From Pseudomonadota bacterium (GTDB taxonomy: Bacteria > Pseudomonadota > Gammaproteobacteria > Burkholderiales > Gallionellaceae), in the NCBI GenBank assembly GCA_021782365.1, contig JAJXVB010000009.1, positions 1 through 64,000 on the forward strand: DNA of 64,000 nucleotides. Reading direction: 5' to 3'. The notes below the pieces were generated by a model. The model was not told the origin of the DNA. It made no database searches and saw only the letters and a program-made list of their open reading frames with translations. Numbering within the stretch: position 1 is the first letter of the stretch; the number at the start of each line of letters is the position of its first letter. Shown here piece by piece: positions 1-12,366 of the stretch. Both the position numbers and the translations under genes were made by a program.

Positions 1-66
1 CTTGGCAGAAAAACCCCGGATGAGATTTACAACGTGATGCTGCCGACGGTTAAACAGGCAGCGTGA
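1..66 (+). mobile_element. C-terminal end of an IS3-family-type transposase (cut by the window edge)
   Basis: Frame 1 reads ...LGRKTPDEIYNVMLPTVKQAA*, resembling the C-terminus of IS3 OrfB/integrase-core transposases. Confidence 0.5.
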
Positions 67-207
67 GAGCAGCGGGTGATCCACTTAAAAATCCGATTCC
101 GCTGTTCAAACAACCGGAGCCAGCTCTTACCTCCCTTGAAATCGCATAAAGTTCCGGAGCCTAATCATTTTCCGCCGCAATCTGGAAATAAAACTCTGTG
201 CTTGCAT

Positions 208-531
208 CTATTTCCTCCGCTTTTCTGCCACCGCATAAGCTGCGCTGCCTTCGCGCTTGCCGACGGACAGCACCAGCACGAGCAGCACATCTTCCTCGAC
301 TGCGTACACCAGGCGATAGCCCTGCTTGAGCAGCTTGATCTTGTAGCAACCCGCGAGTTCGCGATGCAGCAATGAGCCGGGTACATGGGGATTCTGCAGA
401 CGCTTGGCGAGTAGCGTCTTGAATGCCTGCTTGATGGAGCCGTCCAGCGCCTGCCATTCGCGCCAGGCATCCGGCACGAACTTCAAACGGTATTTTGCGG
501 CGGCCTTGCGCGCCTCGGGCTTAGAGGTCAT
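208..531 (-). CDS. RelE/ParE-family type II toxin
   Basis: 107 aa with FVPDAWREWQALD...KRLQNPHVPGSLLHRELAGCYKIKLLKQGYRLVYAVEEDVLLVLVLSVGKRE, typical RelE fold; overlaps the antitoxin gene. Confidence 0.85.
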   Translation of the reverse strand: MTSKPEARKAAAKYRLKFVPDAWREWQALDGSIKQAFKTLLAKRLQNPHVPGSLLHRELAGCYKIKLLKQGYRLVYAVEEDVLLVLVLSVGKREGSAAYAVAEKRRK

Positions 532-790
532 CCAGCGTGACCTCGATGGCCCGCCCTTTCTGTTTCAGTCTTTCTTTCGCCAACCGCAATAGACGCAGGT
601 CGTCGAGCTCCTCCAGCATCGCCTCGTAACGTTCCGGAGGCACCATGTAAAAAGCGGGCTTATTGTGGGAGAGCACCGCAACAGCCTGCCCGCCGGATTC
701 GCGCAGCGCTTCGTTGGGGTTCCTCTTGAATTCCGACATGCTAATGGAAAGGTCGGAAAGTATGGTCTCCATCGCCATAGTTAGCTCCAT
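521..790 (-). CDS. Phd/YefM-type antitoxin
   Basis: 89 aa, SMSEFKRNPNEALRESGGQAVAVLSHNKPAFYMVPPERYEAMLEELDD; immediately upstream of the toxin. Confidence 0.85.
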   Translation of the reverse strand: MELTMAMETILSDLSISMSEFKRNPNEALRESGGQAVAVLSHNKPAFYMVPPERYEAMLEELDDLRLLRLAKERLKQKGRAIEVTLDDL

Positions 791-929
791 AATTGGCTCA
801 TAATTTAAAGCCGATTATAAACCTTAAATGCCGAACATCGTCAAGCCATGAAACGGCCTTGCGGCTCATCGTTGCAGACGCGCAACATATCAAACTACAA
901 TCCAGCGTTCCACCCTTTCCACTTAACTC

Positions 930-1967
930 ATGCGCCTCACTGAACTCCGCCAACGATTGCAGGACCTTGGCTGCAAGCCTTGCCACATAGACCGGCTGCT
1001 GCGCGGCTGGACGCAGCGCTGCTCCTACGACAACAAGCGCAGCCCGGCAGCGACATTCTTTCCCGCAGCACTCCACAGCGAATTGCCAGCGATAGAGGCC
1101 AGGCTCGAAAACCTTGCGCGGATCAAAAGCGAACATCCTGCAGGCGAAGGTGTCGCCCGGCTGCTGGTGGAGCTCGCAGACGGCCAGATGATCGAGAGCG
1201 TGCTGCTGCCGCGCGGGGGGCTTTGCGTCTCGACGCAGGTCGGCTGCGCGGTGGGCTGCGTGTTCTGCATGAGCGGAAGAAACGGACTCATCCGCCAGTT
1301 GGATAGCTTAGAGATCATCGCGCAGGTGGCGCTCGCGCGCAGGCTTCGTCAGGTGGAGAAGGTGGTGTTCATGGGCATGGGGGAACCCGCGCACAACCTG
1401 GACAACGTGCTCGATGCGATAGCAGTGCTCGGCATCCAGGGCAACATCGGACACAAGAACCTGGTGCTCTCCACAGTCGGCGATCTGCGCGTTTTCGAGC
1501 GATTGCCGTTTGATAAAGTGAAGCCGGCTCTTGCGATCTCGCTGCACAGTGCGGACGATAATCTTCGAGCCAAGCTTCTGCCGAAGGCGCCGCAGATTCC
1601 CGTAGCAGAGCTCGTAGAATTGGCCGAAGCCTACGCGCGCGCGACGCACTACCCCACGCAATACCAGTGGACGCTGATAGCAGGGATCAACGACAGCGAC
1701 GAAGAAATGAAACGCATCGCTGCGCTTCTGAAAGGCAGGCATGCGGTATTGAACTTCATCCCCTTCAATTCAGTCGACGGCCTCGAATTCCGCCGCCCCG
1801 AACTTTCGCGCACGATCGAATTGACAAAGCGGCTCAACCGTCAACAGATCTACACGCGCATCCGCGATTCCGCAGGACAGGAAGTGGAAGGCGCATGCGG
1901 ACAGCTTCGAGCCCGCGCCGAAAAAACCCGCCCCGTAAAATTCGCCGCGATGCAGACAGTCGCATGA
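930..1967 (+). CDS. RlmN/Cfr-family radical SAM RNA methyltransferase (RlmN-like)
   Basis: CAVGCVFC radical SAM CxxxCxxC, GMGEPAHNLDNV, C-terminal ACGQL cysteine. Confidence 0.8.
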   Translation: MRLTELRQRLQDLGCKPCHIDRLLRGWTQRCSYDNKRSPAATFFPAALHSELPAIEARLENLARIKSEHPAGEGVARLLVELADGQMIESVLLPRGGLCVSTQVGCAVGCVFCMSGRNGLIRQLDSLEIIAQVALARRLRQVEKVVFMGMGEPAHNLDNVLDAIAVLGIQGNIGHKNLVLSTVGDLRVFERLPFDKVKPALAISLHSADDNLRAKLLPKAPQIPVAELVELAEAYARATHYPTQYQWTLIAGINDSDEEMKRIAALLKGRHAVLNFIPFNSVDGLEFRRPELSRTIELTKRLNRQQIYTRIRDSAGQEVEGACGQLRARAEKTRPVKFAAMQTVA

Positions 1968-2158
1968 GATACCGGCACTACAAGGGCGGCATGTACGAAT
2001 TCATCTGCGAGGCAAAGTTGGAGCCAGATCCTTCCGTGATCATGGTGGTGTACCGGTCTCTCGACGACGGAGCCATCTGGACGCGCGAAAAGACCGTGTT
2101 CTTCGAAACGGTAGCGCACGAAGGAAAAACAGTGCCGCGCTTCTCTCCGATAGATTGA
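1964..2158 (+). CDS. DUF1653 family protein
   Basis: ATGA overlap with the preceding stop; 64 aa MRYRHYKGGMYEFICEAKLEPDPSVIMVVYRSLDDGAIWTREKTVFFETV, classic DUF1653. Confidence 0.8.
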   Translation: MRYRHYKGGMYEFICEAKLEPDPSVIMVVYRSLDDGAIWTREKTVFFETVAHEGKTVPRFSPID

Positions 2159-2190
2159 GAATGACGAGGGTCTGACCCTCGTCACCTCAT

Positions 2191-4776
<2,586 letters not shown>

Positions 4777-4859
4777 CGCGCACTCCTAGTTTGAATTCTT
4801 GAATGTCCACAACTTGGGGCGGGGACTCAGGAATTTCAAGTCTTGCTATACTATTTCCC

Positions 4860-5714
4860 ATGACAAACAAATCCGACACCGCCTTGCTTTCCCAAAAGAT
4901 CAGACAGAACGTGAGGAATTCGCTGGATGAGGACGTGGGAAGCGGAGACCTGACCGCGATGCTTCTGCCCGAGGATCTGACTGCTCGCGCGCTCGTGATC
5001 ACGAGGCAGTCCGGCGTGCTCTGCGGCACGCAATGGTTCGAGGAATGCTTTTTTATGCTCGATGCAGGCTGCAAGATCACCTGGCACGCGAACGACGGGG
5101 ACAGCATCAGGCCTTCCCAGACGCTATGCGAGATAGAAGGCAATGCGCGCGCGCTGCTCTCTGCCGAGAGGAATGCGCTCAACTTTTTGCAGACCCTCTC
5201 GGGGACGGCGACCGCAACCCGCCGCTATGTGGATGCGATCAAAGGCACCAGGGCAAAGATCATGGACACCCGGAAGACCCTGCCGGGGCTTCGCGATGCG
5301 CAGAAGTACGCCGTGCGCATGGGTGGCGGGCACAACCAGAGGATGGGCCTGTACGACGGCATACTGATCAAGGAGAACCACATCGCCGCCGCGGGCGGCA
5401 TTGCGGCCGTTCTGGAGAAGGCGTTCAGGATCGCCGCGGACAGGACATCGGTTCAGATCGAAGTGGAAAACATGGTCGAGCTCGACGAGGCACTGGCTGC
5501 CGGTGCGAAGCTGATCCTGCTCGACAACTTCGACATCGACATGCTCGCCGCCGCCGTGAAGCACAATGACGGGCGCGCGGAACTCGAAGCCTCGGGAGGG
5601 ATCACATTGCCTAGCATAAGGGAAGTGGCCGAGACGGGAGTCGACCGCATTTCGATAGGCGCGCTCACCAAGGATGTCGAGGCGCTCGATCTTTCGATGC
5701 GCATCGTGAAATAA
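4860..5714 (+). CDS. nadC: Nicotinate-nucleotide (quinolinate) phosphoribosyltransferase
   Basis: TRKTLPGLRDAQKYAVRMGGGHNQRMGLYDGILIKENH; start moved to the internal ATG at 4860. Confidence 0.97.
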   Translation: MTNKSDTALLSQKIRQNVRNSLDEDVGSGDLTAMLLPEDLTARALVITRQSGVLCGTQWFEECFFMLDAGCKITWHANDGDSIRPSQTLCEIEGNARALLSAERNALNFLQTLSGTATATRRYVDAIKGTRAKIMDTRKTLPGLRDAQKYAVRMGGGHNQRMGLYDGILIKENHIAAAGGIAAVLEKAFRIAADRTSVQIEVENMVELDEALAAGAKLILLDNFDIDMLAAAVKHNDGRAELEASGGITLPSIREVAETGVDRISIGALTKDVEALDLSMRIVK

Positions 5715-5726
5715 AAGGAGGAATAA

Positions 5727-6161
5727 ATGAGCGAAGCATTGCACATCGTCTGCCCGCACTGCGACGGGATCAACCGCGTGCCTTCCGACAGGCTTTCGGC
5801 GCAGCCTTCCTGCGGCAAGTGCCACAAGCCGCTCTTCACATCCCACCCGGTCGAACTCAGCGCAAAAAACTTCAACCTGCACATTGCGCGCTGCGACATC
5901 CCCGTGCTTGTAGACTTCTGGGCGCCCTGGTGCGGGCCCTGCAAGATGATGGCGCCCGCCTTCGTCCAGGCTGCTTCAAGGCTGGAACCCTCGATGAGGC
6001 TGGCCAAGCTCGACACCGAACAGGCGCAGGACATCGGCGCACGCTATAACATCCGCAGCATCCCCACGCTTGCCTTGTTCAAAGGCGGCAAAGAGGTCGC
6101 GCGCCAGGCGGGTGCGATGGACGCGAACGGCATCGTCGCCTGGGCGAAGAGCAAGGTTTAA
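5727..6161 (+). CDS. trxC: Thioredoxin 2 (zinc-ribbon thioredoxin)
   Basis: N-terminal CPHC...CGKC zinc ribbon and WAPWCGPCKMMAP active site. Confidence 0.95.
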   Translation: MSEALHIVCPHCDGINRVPSDRLSAQPSCGKCHKPLFTSHPVELSAKNFNLHIARCDIPVLVDFWAPWCGPCKMMAPAFVQAASRLEPSMRLAKLDTEQAQDIGARYNIRSIPTLALFKGGKEVARQAGAMDANGIVAWAKSKV

Positions 6162-6166
6162 ACAGG

Positions 6167-6766
6167 CTATACCTTTTTCGCGACAAGGTCGATCAACGCG
6201 GACATGCCCGAATGCCCCGATCCCTCCCGGATCTCCTGGTCGTATTCGTGCAGCGAGACGATCTCCATGTCAGAGAATGCCTCCTTCAGCAGGGATTCCG
6301 TATAGAGGTTCTCGGGCGCTGACGGGCCTCCCGTCCTGTATTCGAGCTGTCGCGGCGTGTAGCCGTGCAACAGAAGGAGTCCGCCAGGTTTGAGAGACTC
6401 CTTGATCTGTCCGAACATCTTCTCTCTTAGATCGGGCGGCGCGAACTGGATGAAGACCGCGACCACCGCGTCGTATTTCTCGAAACCGAAGTCCCAGTCC
6501 GCGAGATCCGCAAGCTCAAGCTCGATCTTCACGCCCCTTTCTGCCGCAAGTCTTTTCGCCTTCCCGATCGCGACGCTCGAGCTGTCGACAGAATGCACCT
6601 TGAGCCCCCGCTCTGCGAGCCATACGCCGTTCCTTCCCTCGCCGTCCGCAAGCGCCAGGCAATGCATGCCGGGCTTCAACAGATCGCAGTTCGCGACCAG
6701 AAAACCGGAAGGCTCCGTGCCGAAATGGTATTCCTCCCCTGAATAGCGCTCGTTCCAGATATTCAT
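6167..6766 (-). CDS. SAM-dependent methyltransferase (TehB-like)
   Basis: MNIWNERYSGEEYHFGTEPSGFL...LALADGEGRNGVWLA; good AAGGAGGA RBS before ATG at 6766. Confidence 0.8.
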   Translation of the reverse strand: MNIWNERYSGEEYHFGTEPSGFLVANCDLLKPGMHCLALADGEGRNGVWLAERGLKVHSVDSSSVAIGKAKRLAAERGVKIELELADLADWDFGFEKYDAVVAVFIQFAPPDLREKMFGQIKESLKPGGLLLLHGYTPRQLEYRTGGPSAPENLYTESLLKEAFSDMEIVSLHEYDQEIREGSGHSGMSALIDLVAKKV

Positions 6767-6852
6767 ATCGTCCTCCTTATCGTTTAGCATAGGCATGCTA
6801 GAAATTTATACCAGAGTAATTTACTATACTTACTTTTTCGCAGGAACCTCTC

Positions 6853-8301
6853 TTGAACCATCTGATCAGCGAACTGAAAAGCCTGCTGCCTGCAGAGTCC
6901 GTGCTGTACGACAGGGAAGACCTGCGCCCGTTCGAGTGCGACGGCCTCTCCGTATACCGTCAGCTGCCGATGGTCGTGGTCTTGCCCGACACCATAGAGG
7001 AAGTCCAGAAGGTTGTCCGACTCTGCCGCGAGCACAATGTTCCCGTCGTCGCGAGGGGGGCGGGAACCGGCCTTTCAGGCGGCGCATTGCCGCTCGAAAA
7101 CGGCGTGCTTCTGAGCCTCGCGAAATTCAAGCGCATCATAGACATAGACGTTGAAAACGCGATGGCGACCGTCGAGCCCGGCGTTCGCAACCTCGCGATA
7201 TCCGAGGCCGCATCGCGCTTCGGCCTTTACTATGCGCCCGACCCCTCCTCCCAGATCGCCTGCACGATAGGCGGCAACGTCGCGGAGAATTCGGGCGGCG
7301 TGCATTGCCTGAAATACGGGCTCACAGTGCACAACATCCTGATGCTCAAAGTCGTCACGATGGAAGGCGAGCTTCTGACCATAGGCGGCCAGACGCTGGA
7401 TACGCCGGGTTACGACCTCCTCGCGCTGATGACGGGGTCTGAAGGGCTGCTCGGCATCATCGTCGAGGTCACCGTGAAGCTCCTGCCGAAACCCGAGCGC
7501 GCCCAGGTCGTGCTGGCGGCCTTCGACGATGTCGCACGCGCGGGGGAGGCGGTGGGCGCGATCATCGCAGCGGGCATCATCCCCGCTGGACTCGAGATGA
7601 TGGACAGGCTCGCGATCCAGGCGGCCGAAGACTTCGCGCATGCCGGTTATCCCAGAGACGCGGAGGCGATCCTGCTCTGCGAACTAGACGGCACCCATGC
7701 AGAGGTTTCCGAATACATCATGGAAGTTCGCAAGATACTGACGGACAACGGCGCGACAGAGGTGCGCACGGCAAAGGACGAGGCTGAGAGGCAGCTCTTC
7801 TGGAAGGGAAGGAAATCCGCCTTCCCCGCTGTCGGCCGAATCTCGCCTGACTACTACTGCATGGACGGCACGATACCGCGCAGCCAGCTTCCCCGCGTTT
7901 TGCGCCAGATCAGCGACTGGTCCGCGGAATACGGGCTTCCTGTCGCGAACGTTTTCCATGCAGGCGACGGCAACCTGCATCCTTTGATCCTCTTCGACGG
8001 AAACAAGCCCGGAGAGCTCGAGCGCACCGAGGAATTCGGAAGCCGCATCCTCGATCTCTGCGTCGAGGTCGGCGGCACGATAACCGGCGAGCACGGGGTC
8101 GGCGTGGAGAAGATAGACCAGATGTGCACGCAGTTCAAAAGTGCTGAGCTCGCGCAGTTCCATGCGATCAAGGCCGCATTCGACCCATCCGGCCTTCTGA
8201 ATCCGGGCAAGGCCATACCCACTCTGCACCGCTGCGCCGAATTCGGCGCGATGCACGTCCATCACGGCAGGCTTCCCCATGCTGAACTGGAGAGATTCTG
8301 A
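6853..8301 (+). CDS. glcD: Glycolate oxidase subunit GlcD (FAD-linked oxidase)
   Basis: FAD-binding PCMH domain, ARGAGTGLSGGALP, GEHGVGVEK; operon with glcE and glcF; TTG start. Confidence 0.95.
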   Translation: MNHLISELKSLLPAESVLYDREDLRPFECDGLSVYRQLPMVVVLPDTIEEVQKVVRLCREHNVPVVARGAGTGLSGGALPLENGVLLSLAKFKRIIDIDVENAMATVEPGVRNLAISEAASRFGLYYAPDPSSQIACTIGGNVAENSGGVHCLKYGLTVHNILMLKVVTMEGELLTIGGQTLDTPGYDLLALMTGSEGLLGIIVEVTVKLLPKPERAQVVLAAFDDVARAGEAVGAIIAAGIIPAGLEMMDRLAIQAAEDFAHAGYPRDAEAILLCELDGTHAEVSEYIMEVRKILTDNGATEVRTAKDEAERQLFWKGRKSAFPAVGRISPDYYCMDGTIPRSQLPRVLRQISDWSAEYGLPVANVFHAGDGNLHPLILFDGNKPGELERTEEFGSRILDLCVEVGGTITGEHGVGVEKIDQMCTQFKSAELAQFHAIKAAFDPSGLLNPGKAIPTLHRCAEFGAMHVHHGRLPHAELERF

Positions 8302-9341
8302 TGGATGAAGTTTCATTGCAGCAGCAGGTATTGAAAGCCATCGAAAGCAGGGCGCCCCTTCGCATTTCGGCGGGAAAAACCAAGGCCTTCATGGGGCAGG
8401 ATGCGACAGGCACGCTTGTCGATCTTGGCAGCCATTGTGGCATCATCGAATACGATCCGCGCGAGCTGGTCCTGACCGCGCGTTCGGGAACGAGGCTTTC
8501 CGAAATAGAAAAGGCGCTTGCAGATGCGGGACAGATGCTGGCTTTCGAGCCCCCGTATTTCGGAAGCGATGCCACGCTGGGCGGCACGATCTCGGCCGGC
8601 CTCTCCGGACCCAGGCGTCCCTACAGCGGCTCTGCGCGCGACTTCGTGCTGGGATGCAAGGTGCTGAACGGACGTGGCGAGATCGCAAGCTTCGGCGGCC
8701 AGGTCATGAAGAATGTCGCAGGCTACGATGTCTCCAGACTGCTCGCGGGTTCGCACGGAACGCTCGGCATCCTGCTCGAGATCAGCCTCAAGGTTCTGCC
8801 CAGGCCCGCTTCCAGCATCACGGTGAGCCGCGAATGCAGTCAGGAAGATGCGATCTCCATCATGAGCGAATTCCTCTCCAGGCCCTATCCCGTGGATGGC
8901 GCATGCCACGACGGGGAGCGCGCGCACTTGCGCATCTCGGGAAGCTCGCAGGCGGTCAAGGAGGCGCGCAAGAAGATACCCGGAGACATATTGCCCGATG
9001 CCGACCAGTTCTGGCATGACCTTCGCGAACAGAAGCTGCCCTTCTTCCATCGGCCCGGCACGCTATACCGGATAGCCGTGAAGCCTGCATCCAGGCCCTT
9101 GCATTTGAACGGCCACTGGCTGCTCGACTGGGGAGGTGCCCAGCGCTGGCTTTACAGCGAAGAGGATGTGGCAACGATACGCCACCAGACAGCGCTTTCC
9201 GGAGGCCATGTCACGGCATTCAGAAACGGCAGGAATTCGACGCCTCTTCCGCCTCCATTGTCGGCGCTGCACCAGCGCCTGAAGGCAAGCTTCGATCCGG
9301 AAGACATCTTCAACCGCGGCCACATCTTCGCAACCCTATAG
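8301..9341 (+). CDS. glcE: Glycolate oxidase subunit GlcE
   Basis: FAD-binding protein between GlcD and GlcF; GGQVMKNVAGYDVSRLLAGSHGTLG. Confidence 0.94.
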   Translation: MDEVSLQQQVLKAIESRAPLRISAGKTKAFMGQDATGTLVDLGSHCGIIEYDPRELVLTARSGTRLSEIEKALADAGQMLAFEPPYFGSDATLGGTISAGLSGPRRPYSGSARDFVLGCKVLNGRGEIASFGGQVMKNVAGYDVSRLLAGSHGTLGILLEISLKVLPRPASSITVSRECSQEDAISIMSEFLSRPYPVDGACHDGERAHLRISGSSQAVKEARKKIPGDILPDADQFWHDLREQKLPFFHRPGTLYRIAVKPASRPLHLNGHWLLDWGGAQRWLYSEEDVATIRHQTALSGGHVTAFRNGRNSTPLPPPLSALHQRLKASFDPEDIFNRGHIFATL

Positions 9342-9343
9342 AC

Positions 9344-10555
9344 ATGCAGACATTCATCGACCAGCCAAGAACGCCAGCCATAGAGGAAGCGGAATCCATC
9401 CTGCGAAACTGCGTGCACTGCGGATTCTGCACCGCGACCTGCCCCACCTACCAGCTTCTGGGATCTGAATTGGACAGCCCGCGCGGACGCATCTACCTGA
9501 TCAAGGAAATGCTGGAAACGGGAAAGGCTACCGAAAAGACCAGGCTGCATCTGGACCGCTGCCTGACCTGCCGCTCCTGCGAGACGACCTGCCCTTCCGG
9601 CGTGCATTATGGCAGGCTGATCGACATCGGGCGGGAGATGGTAGAGGAGAAGTCTCCTCGCACGCTGATCGAAAGGCTGATGCGCCGCGCGATGCTCTCG
9701 ACCATCCCCTTTACCGGACGCATGTCTGTAGCACTCTCCGCGGCAAGGCTCGCAAGACCGCTCCTGCCAAAATCGCTGGGCGCAAAAATCCCTGAAAAGC
9801 AGGATCGGGCTGCCATGCCTAGGACATCCCATTCCAGGCGCATGCTGATCCTGGAGGGATGCGTCCAGCCTCTCACCGCGCCCGACACGAATATCGCGAC
9901 GGCCCGCGTGCTCGACAGTCTCGGCATCTCCCTCATCAACGCTTCAGGCTGCTGCGGCGCGCTCAACCAGCATCTTTCGGACTCTCATGGCGCGAAGGAC
10001 ATGATGCGCCGCAACATCGACGCATGGTGGCCATACATCGAAGAGGGAGCCCAAGCGATCGTGATGACGGCGAGCGGCTGCGGCCTGATGGTCAAGGAAT
10101 ACGGCGAACTTCTGAAGGACGATGCTGAATATGCAAAGAAGGCATCGCGCATCAGTTCGCTTGCGAAGGACATCTCCGAAATACTCGCAGGCGAAGACAT
10201 CGAACGTTTCTCGCATGCAGGACGAGGCATGCGCGTTGCCTATCACTCGTCCTGCACATCGCAGCACGGGCAGAAGCTTTCGGGCAGGATCGAAGCGCTG
10301 CTTGCGCGATGCGGCTTCGAGCTCACCCAGGTCGCGGACAGCCATCTCTGCTGCGGCGCTGCGGGATCCTACACGCTGACCCAGCCCGAGCTTTCGGGCA
10401 GACTACTGAACAACAAGGTTGCCTCGCTCGAAGCAGGAAAACCCGAGATCATCGCCACCGCAAACGTGGGCTGCCAGATGCATCTGGCATCCAGCACTTC
10501 ACTGCGCGTCGTGCACTGGATAGAATTGCTCGCAACATCGATAAAAACCAACTAA
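9344..10555 (+). CDS. glcF: Glycolate oxidase iron-sulfur subunit GlcF
   Basis: Two 4Fe-4S motifs (CVHCGFCTATCP, CLTCRSCETTCPSG) and CCG domains. Confidence 0.95.
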   Translation: MQTFIDQPRTPAIEEAESILRNCVHCGFCTATCPTYQLLGSELDSPRGRIYLIKEMLETGKATEKTRLHLDRCLTCRSCETTCPSGVHYGRLIDIGREMVEEKSPRTLIERLMRRAMLSTIPFTGRMSVALSAARLARPLLPKSLGAKIPEKQDRAAMPRTSHSRRMLILEGCVQPLTAPDTNIATARVLDSLGISLINASGCCGALNQHLSDSHGAKDMMRRNIDAWWPYIEEGAQAIVMTASGCGLMVKEYGELLKDDAEYAKKASRISSLAKDISEILAGEDIERFSHAGRGMRVAYHSSCTSQHGQKLSGRIEALLARCGFELTQVADSHLCCGAAGSYTLTQPELSGRLLNNKVASLEAGKPEIIATANVGCQMHLASSTSLRVVHWIELLATSIKTN

Positions 10556-10567
10556 AGAGGAAACCGT

Positions 10568-11743
10568 ATGAACATCAAATCATTCCATCCCCCGCAGCGC
10601 GTCCTGATGGGCCCGGGACCATCGGATGTCAGCCCGCGCGTGCTCGAAGCCATGTCCCGCCCGACGCTGGGCCATCTCGACCCTGTGTTCGTTTCCATGA
10701 TGGATGAGATGAAGACGCTGCTGAAGTACGCCTTCAGGACAGAGAACGAACTGACCATGCCGGTTTCCGCTCCTGGTTCCGCGGGCATGGAGACCTGCTT
10801 CGTCAACCTGGTCGAACCTGGCGACAAGGTCGTCATCTGCCAGAACGGCGTTTTCGCGGGACGCATGAAGGAAAACGTCGAGCGCTGCGGCGGAACCGCT
10901 GTGATGGTGCAGGACGAATGGGGCCGCGCGATCGACCCGCAAAAGCTGGAGGAAGCGCTGAAGGCCAATCCTGATGCGAAGATCGTCGCCTTCGTTCACG
11001 CCGAGACCTCGACCGGCGCGCAATCCGATGCGAAGACCCTGGTCGAGATCGCTCACCGCCACGGCTGCCTCGCCATCGTCGATGCGGTCACATCGCTCGG
11101 CGGATCGAAGCTCCTGGTCGACGAGTGGAAGATAGACGCGATCTATTCCGGAACGCAGAAGTGCATCTCCTGCACGCCCGGCCTCTCTCCCGTGAGCTTC
11201 AGCAACAACGCGCTCGAGAAGATCAAGAACCGCAAGACCAGGGTGCAGAGCTGGTTCCTGGATTTGAACCTGGTGATGGGCTACTGGGGGGGAGCGACCA
11301 AGCGCGCCTACCACCATACAGCGCCGATCAACGCGCTCTACGGTCTGCACGAGGCGCTCGTGATCCTTCAGGAAGAAGGCCTCGAGAACTCATGGGCGCG
11401 CCACCAGAAGAATCACCTCGCGCTGCGCGCCGGCCTCGAGGCGATGGGGCTTTCCTTCGTTGTGCCGGAAGGCGAGCGCCTGCCCCAGCTGAATTCGATC
11501 AGCGTCCCGGAAGGCGTCGACGAGGCGGCAGTCCGTTCCATGCTCCTTTCCGACTATGGCCTCGAGATAGGCGCAGGCCTCGGCGCGATGGCAGGCAAGG
11601 TATGGCGCATCGGCCTCATGGGTCACGCGAGCAATCCGAAAAACGTGAGGCTCTGCCTTGCAGCGCTCGACGATGTGCTGGGAAGACTGAACGCGCCGAT
11701 ACAGCGCGGCGTGGCGGTCGCTGCCGCCAACGCCCATCTCTGA
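10568..11743 (+). CDS. Class V aminotransferase: alanine/serine-glyoxylate aminotransferase
   Basis: MGPGPSDVSPRVLEAMSRPTLGHLDP...SGTQKCISCTPGLSP; next to glcDEF. Confidence 0.9.
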   Translation: MNIKSFHPPQRVLMGPGPSDVSPRVLEAMSRPTLGHLDPVFVSMMDEMKTLLKYAFRTENELTMPVSAPGSAGMETCFVNLVEPGDKVVICQNGVFAGRMKENVERCGGTAVMVQDEWGRAIDPQKLEEALKANPDAKIVAFVHAETSTGAQSDAKTLVEIAHRHGCLAIVDAVTSLGGSKLLVDEWKIDAIYSGTQKCISCTPGLSPVSFSNNALEKIKNRKTRVQSWFLDLNLVMGYWGGATKRAYHHTAPINALYGLHEALVILQEEGLENSWARHQKNHLALRAGLEAMGLSFVVPEGERLPQLNSISVPEGVDEAAVRSMLLSDYGLEIGAGLGAMAGKVWRIGLMGHASNPKNVRLCLAALDDVLGRLNAPIQRGVAVAAANAHL

Positions 11744-11768
11744 TCTTCCAGGTGTCGCGGTCTAAAAG

Positions 11769-12362
11769 ATGAAGCCATTTGCCGAGTCCTGCGAGATCAA
11801 CAAGCACCCCATACTCGAGGTGCTGAAGAGGGTCTTCGCGGACAGAGGCCGCGTGCTGGAAATCGCCAGCGGGACAGGCCAGCATGCGGTGCATTTCGGC
11901 CGCAACCTTCCCCATCTCACCTGGCAGACCAGCGAGCTTGCGAAGAATCACGACGGCATAAAGGCCTGGCTGGAAGAAGCCGGGCTTCCCAACGTGCTTC
12001 CTCCCGTCGCGCTGGATGCGGACGACGAGCGCTGGCCGGTTTCAACATACGATGCGATATTCAACGCGAATACCGTGCACATCATTTCCTGGCCTCAGGT
12101 CGAATCCCTTTTCGCCCATATCGCGCGCGTCATCGAGCTTGGCGGTTGCGTGTGTTTCTATGGCCCCTACAACTATGGCGGAAAATTCACATCGGAGAGC
12201 AATGCGCGCTTCGACGAATGGCTGAAGTCGCGCGACCCGAAAAGCGGGGTCAGGGATTTCGAAGCGATGAACAAGCTTGCCTCCACGCACGGCCTGCATC
12301 TGATCGAAGACATAGAGATGCCCATCAACAACCGGACCCTGGTCTGGCGCGCCGAAGGCTGA
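11769..12362 (+). CDS. DUF938 SAM-dependent methyltransferase
   Basis: VLEIASGTGQHAVHFGRNLPHLTWQTSE...NTVHIISWPQVE, typical DUF938. Confidence 0.85.
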   Translation: MKPFAESCEINKHPILEVLKRVFADRGRVLEIASGTGQHAVHFGRNLPHLTWQTSELAKNHDGIKAWLEEAGLPNVLPPVALDADDERWPVSTYDAIFNANTVHIISWPQVESLFAHIARVIELGGCVCFYGPYNYGGKFTSESNARFDEWLKSRDPKSGVRDFEAMNKLASTHGLHLIEDIEMPINNRTLVWRAEG

Positions 12363-12366
12363 TCCC

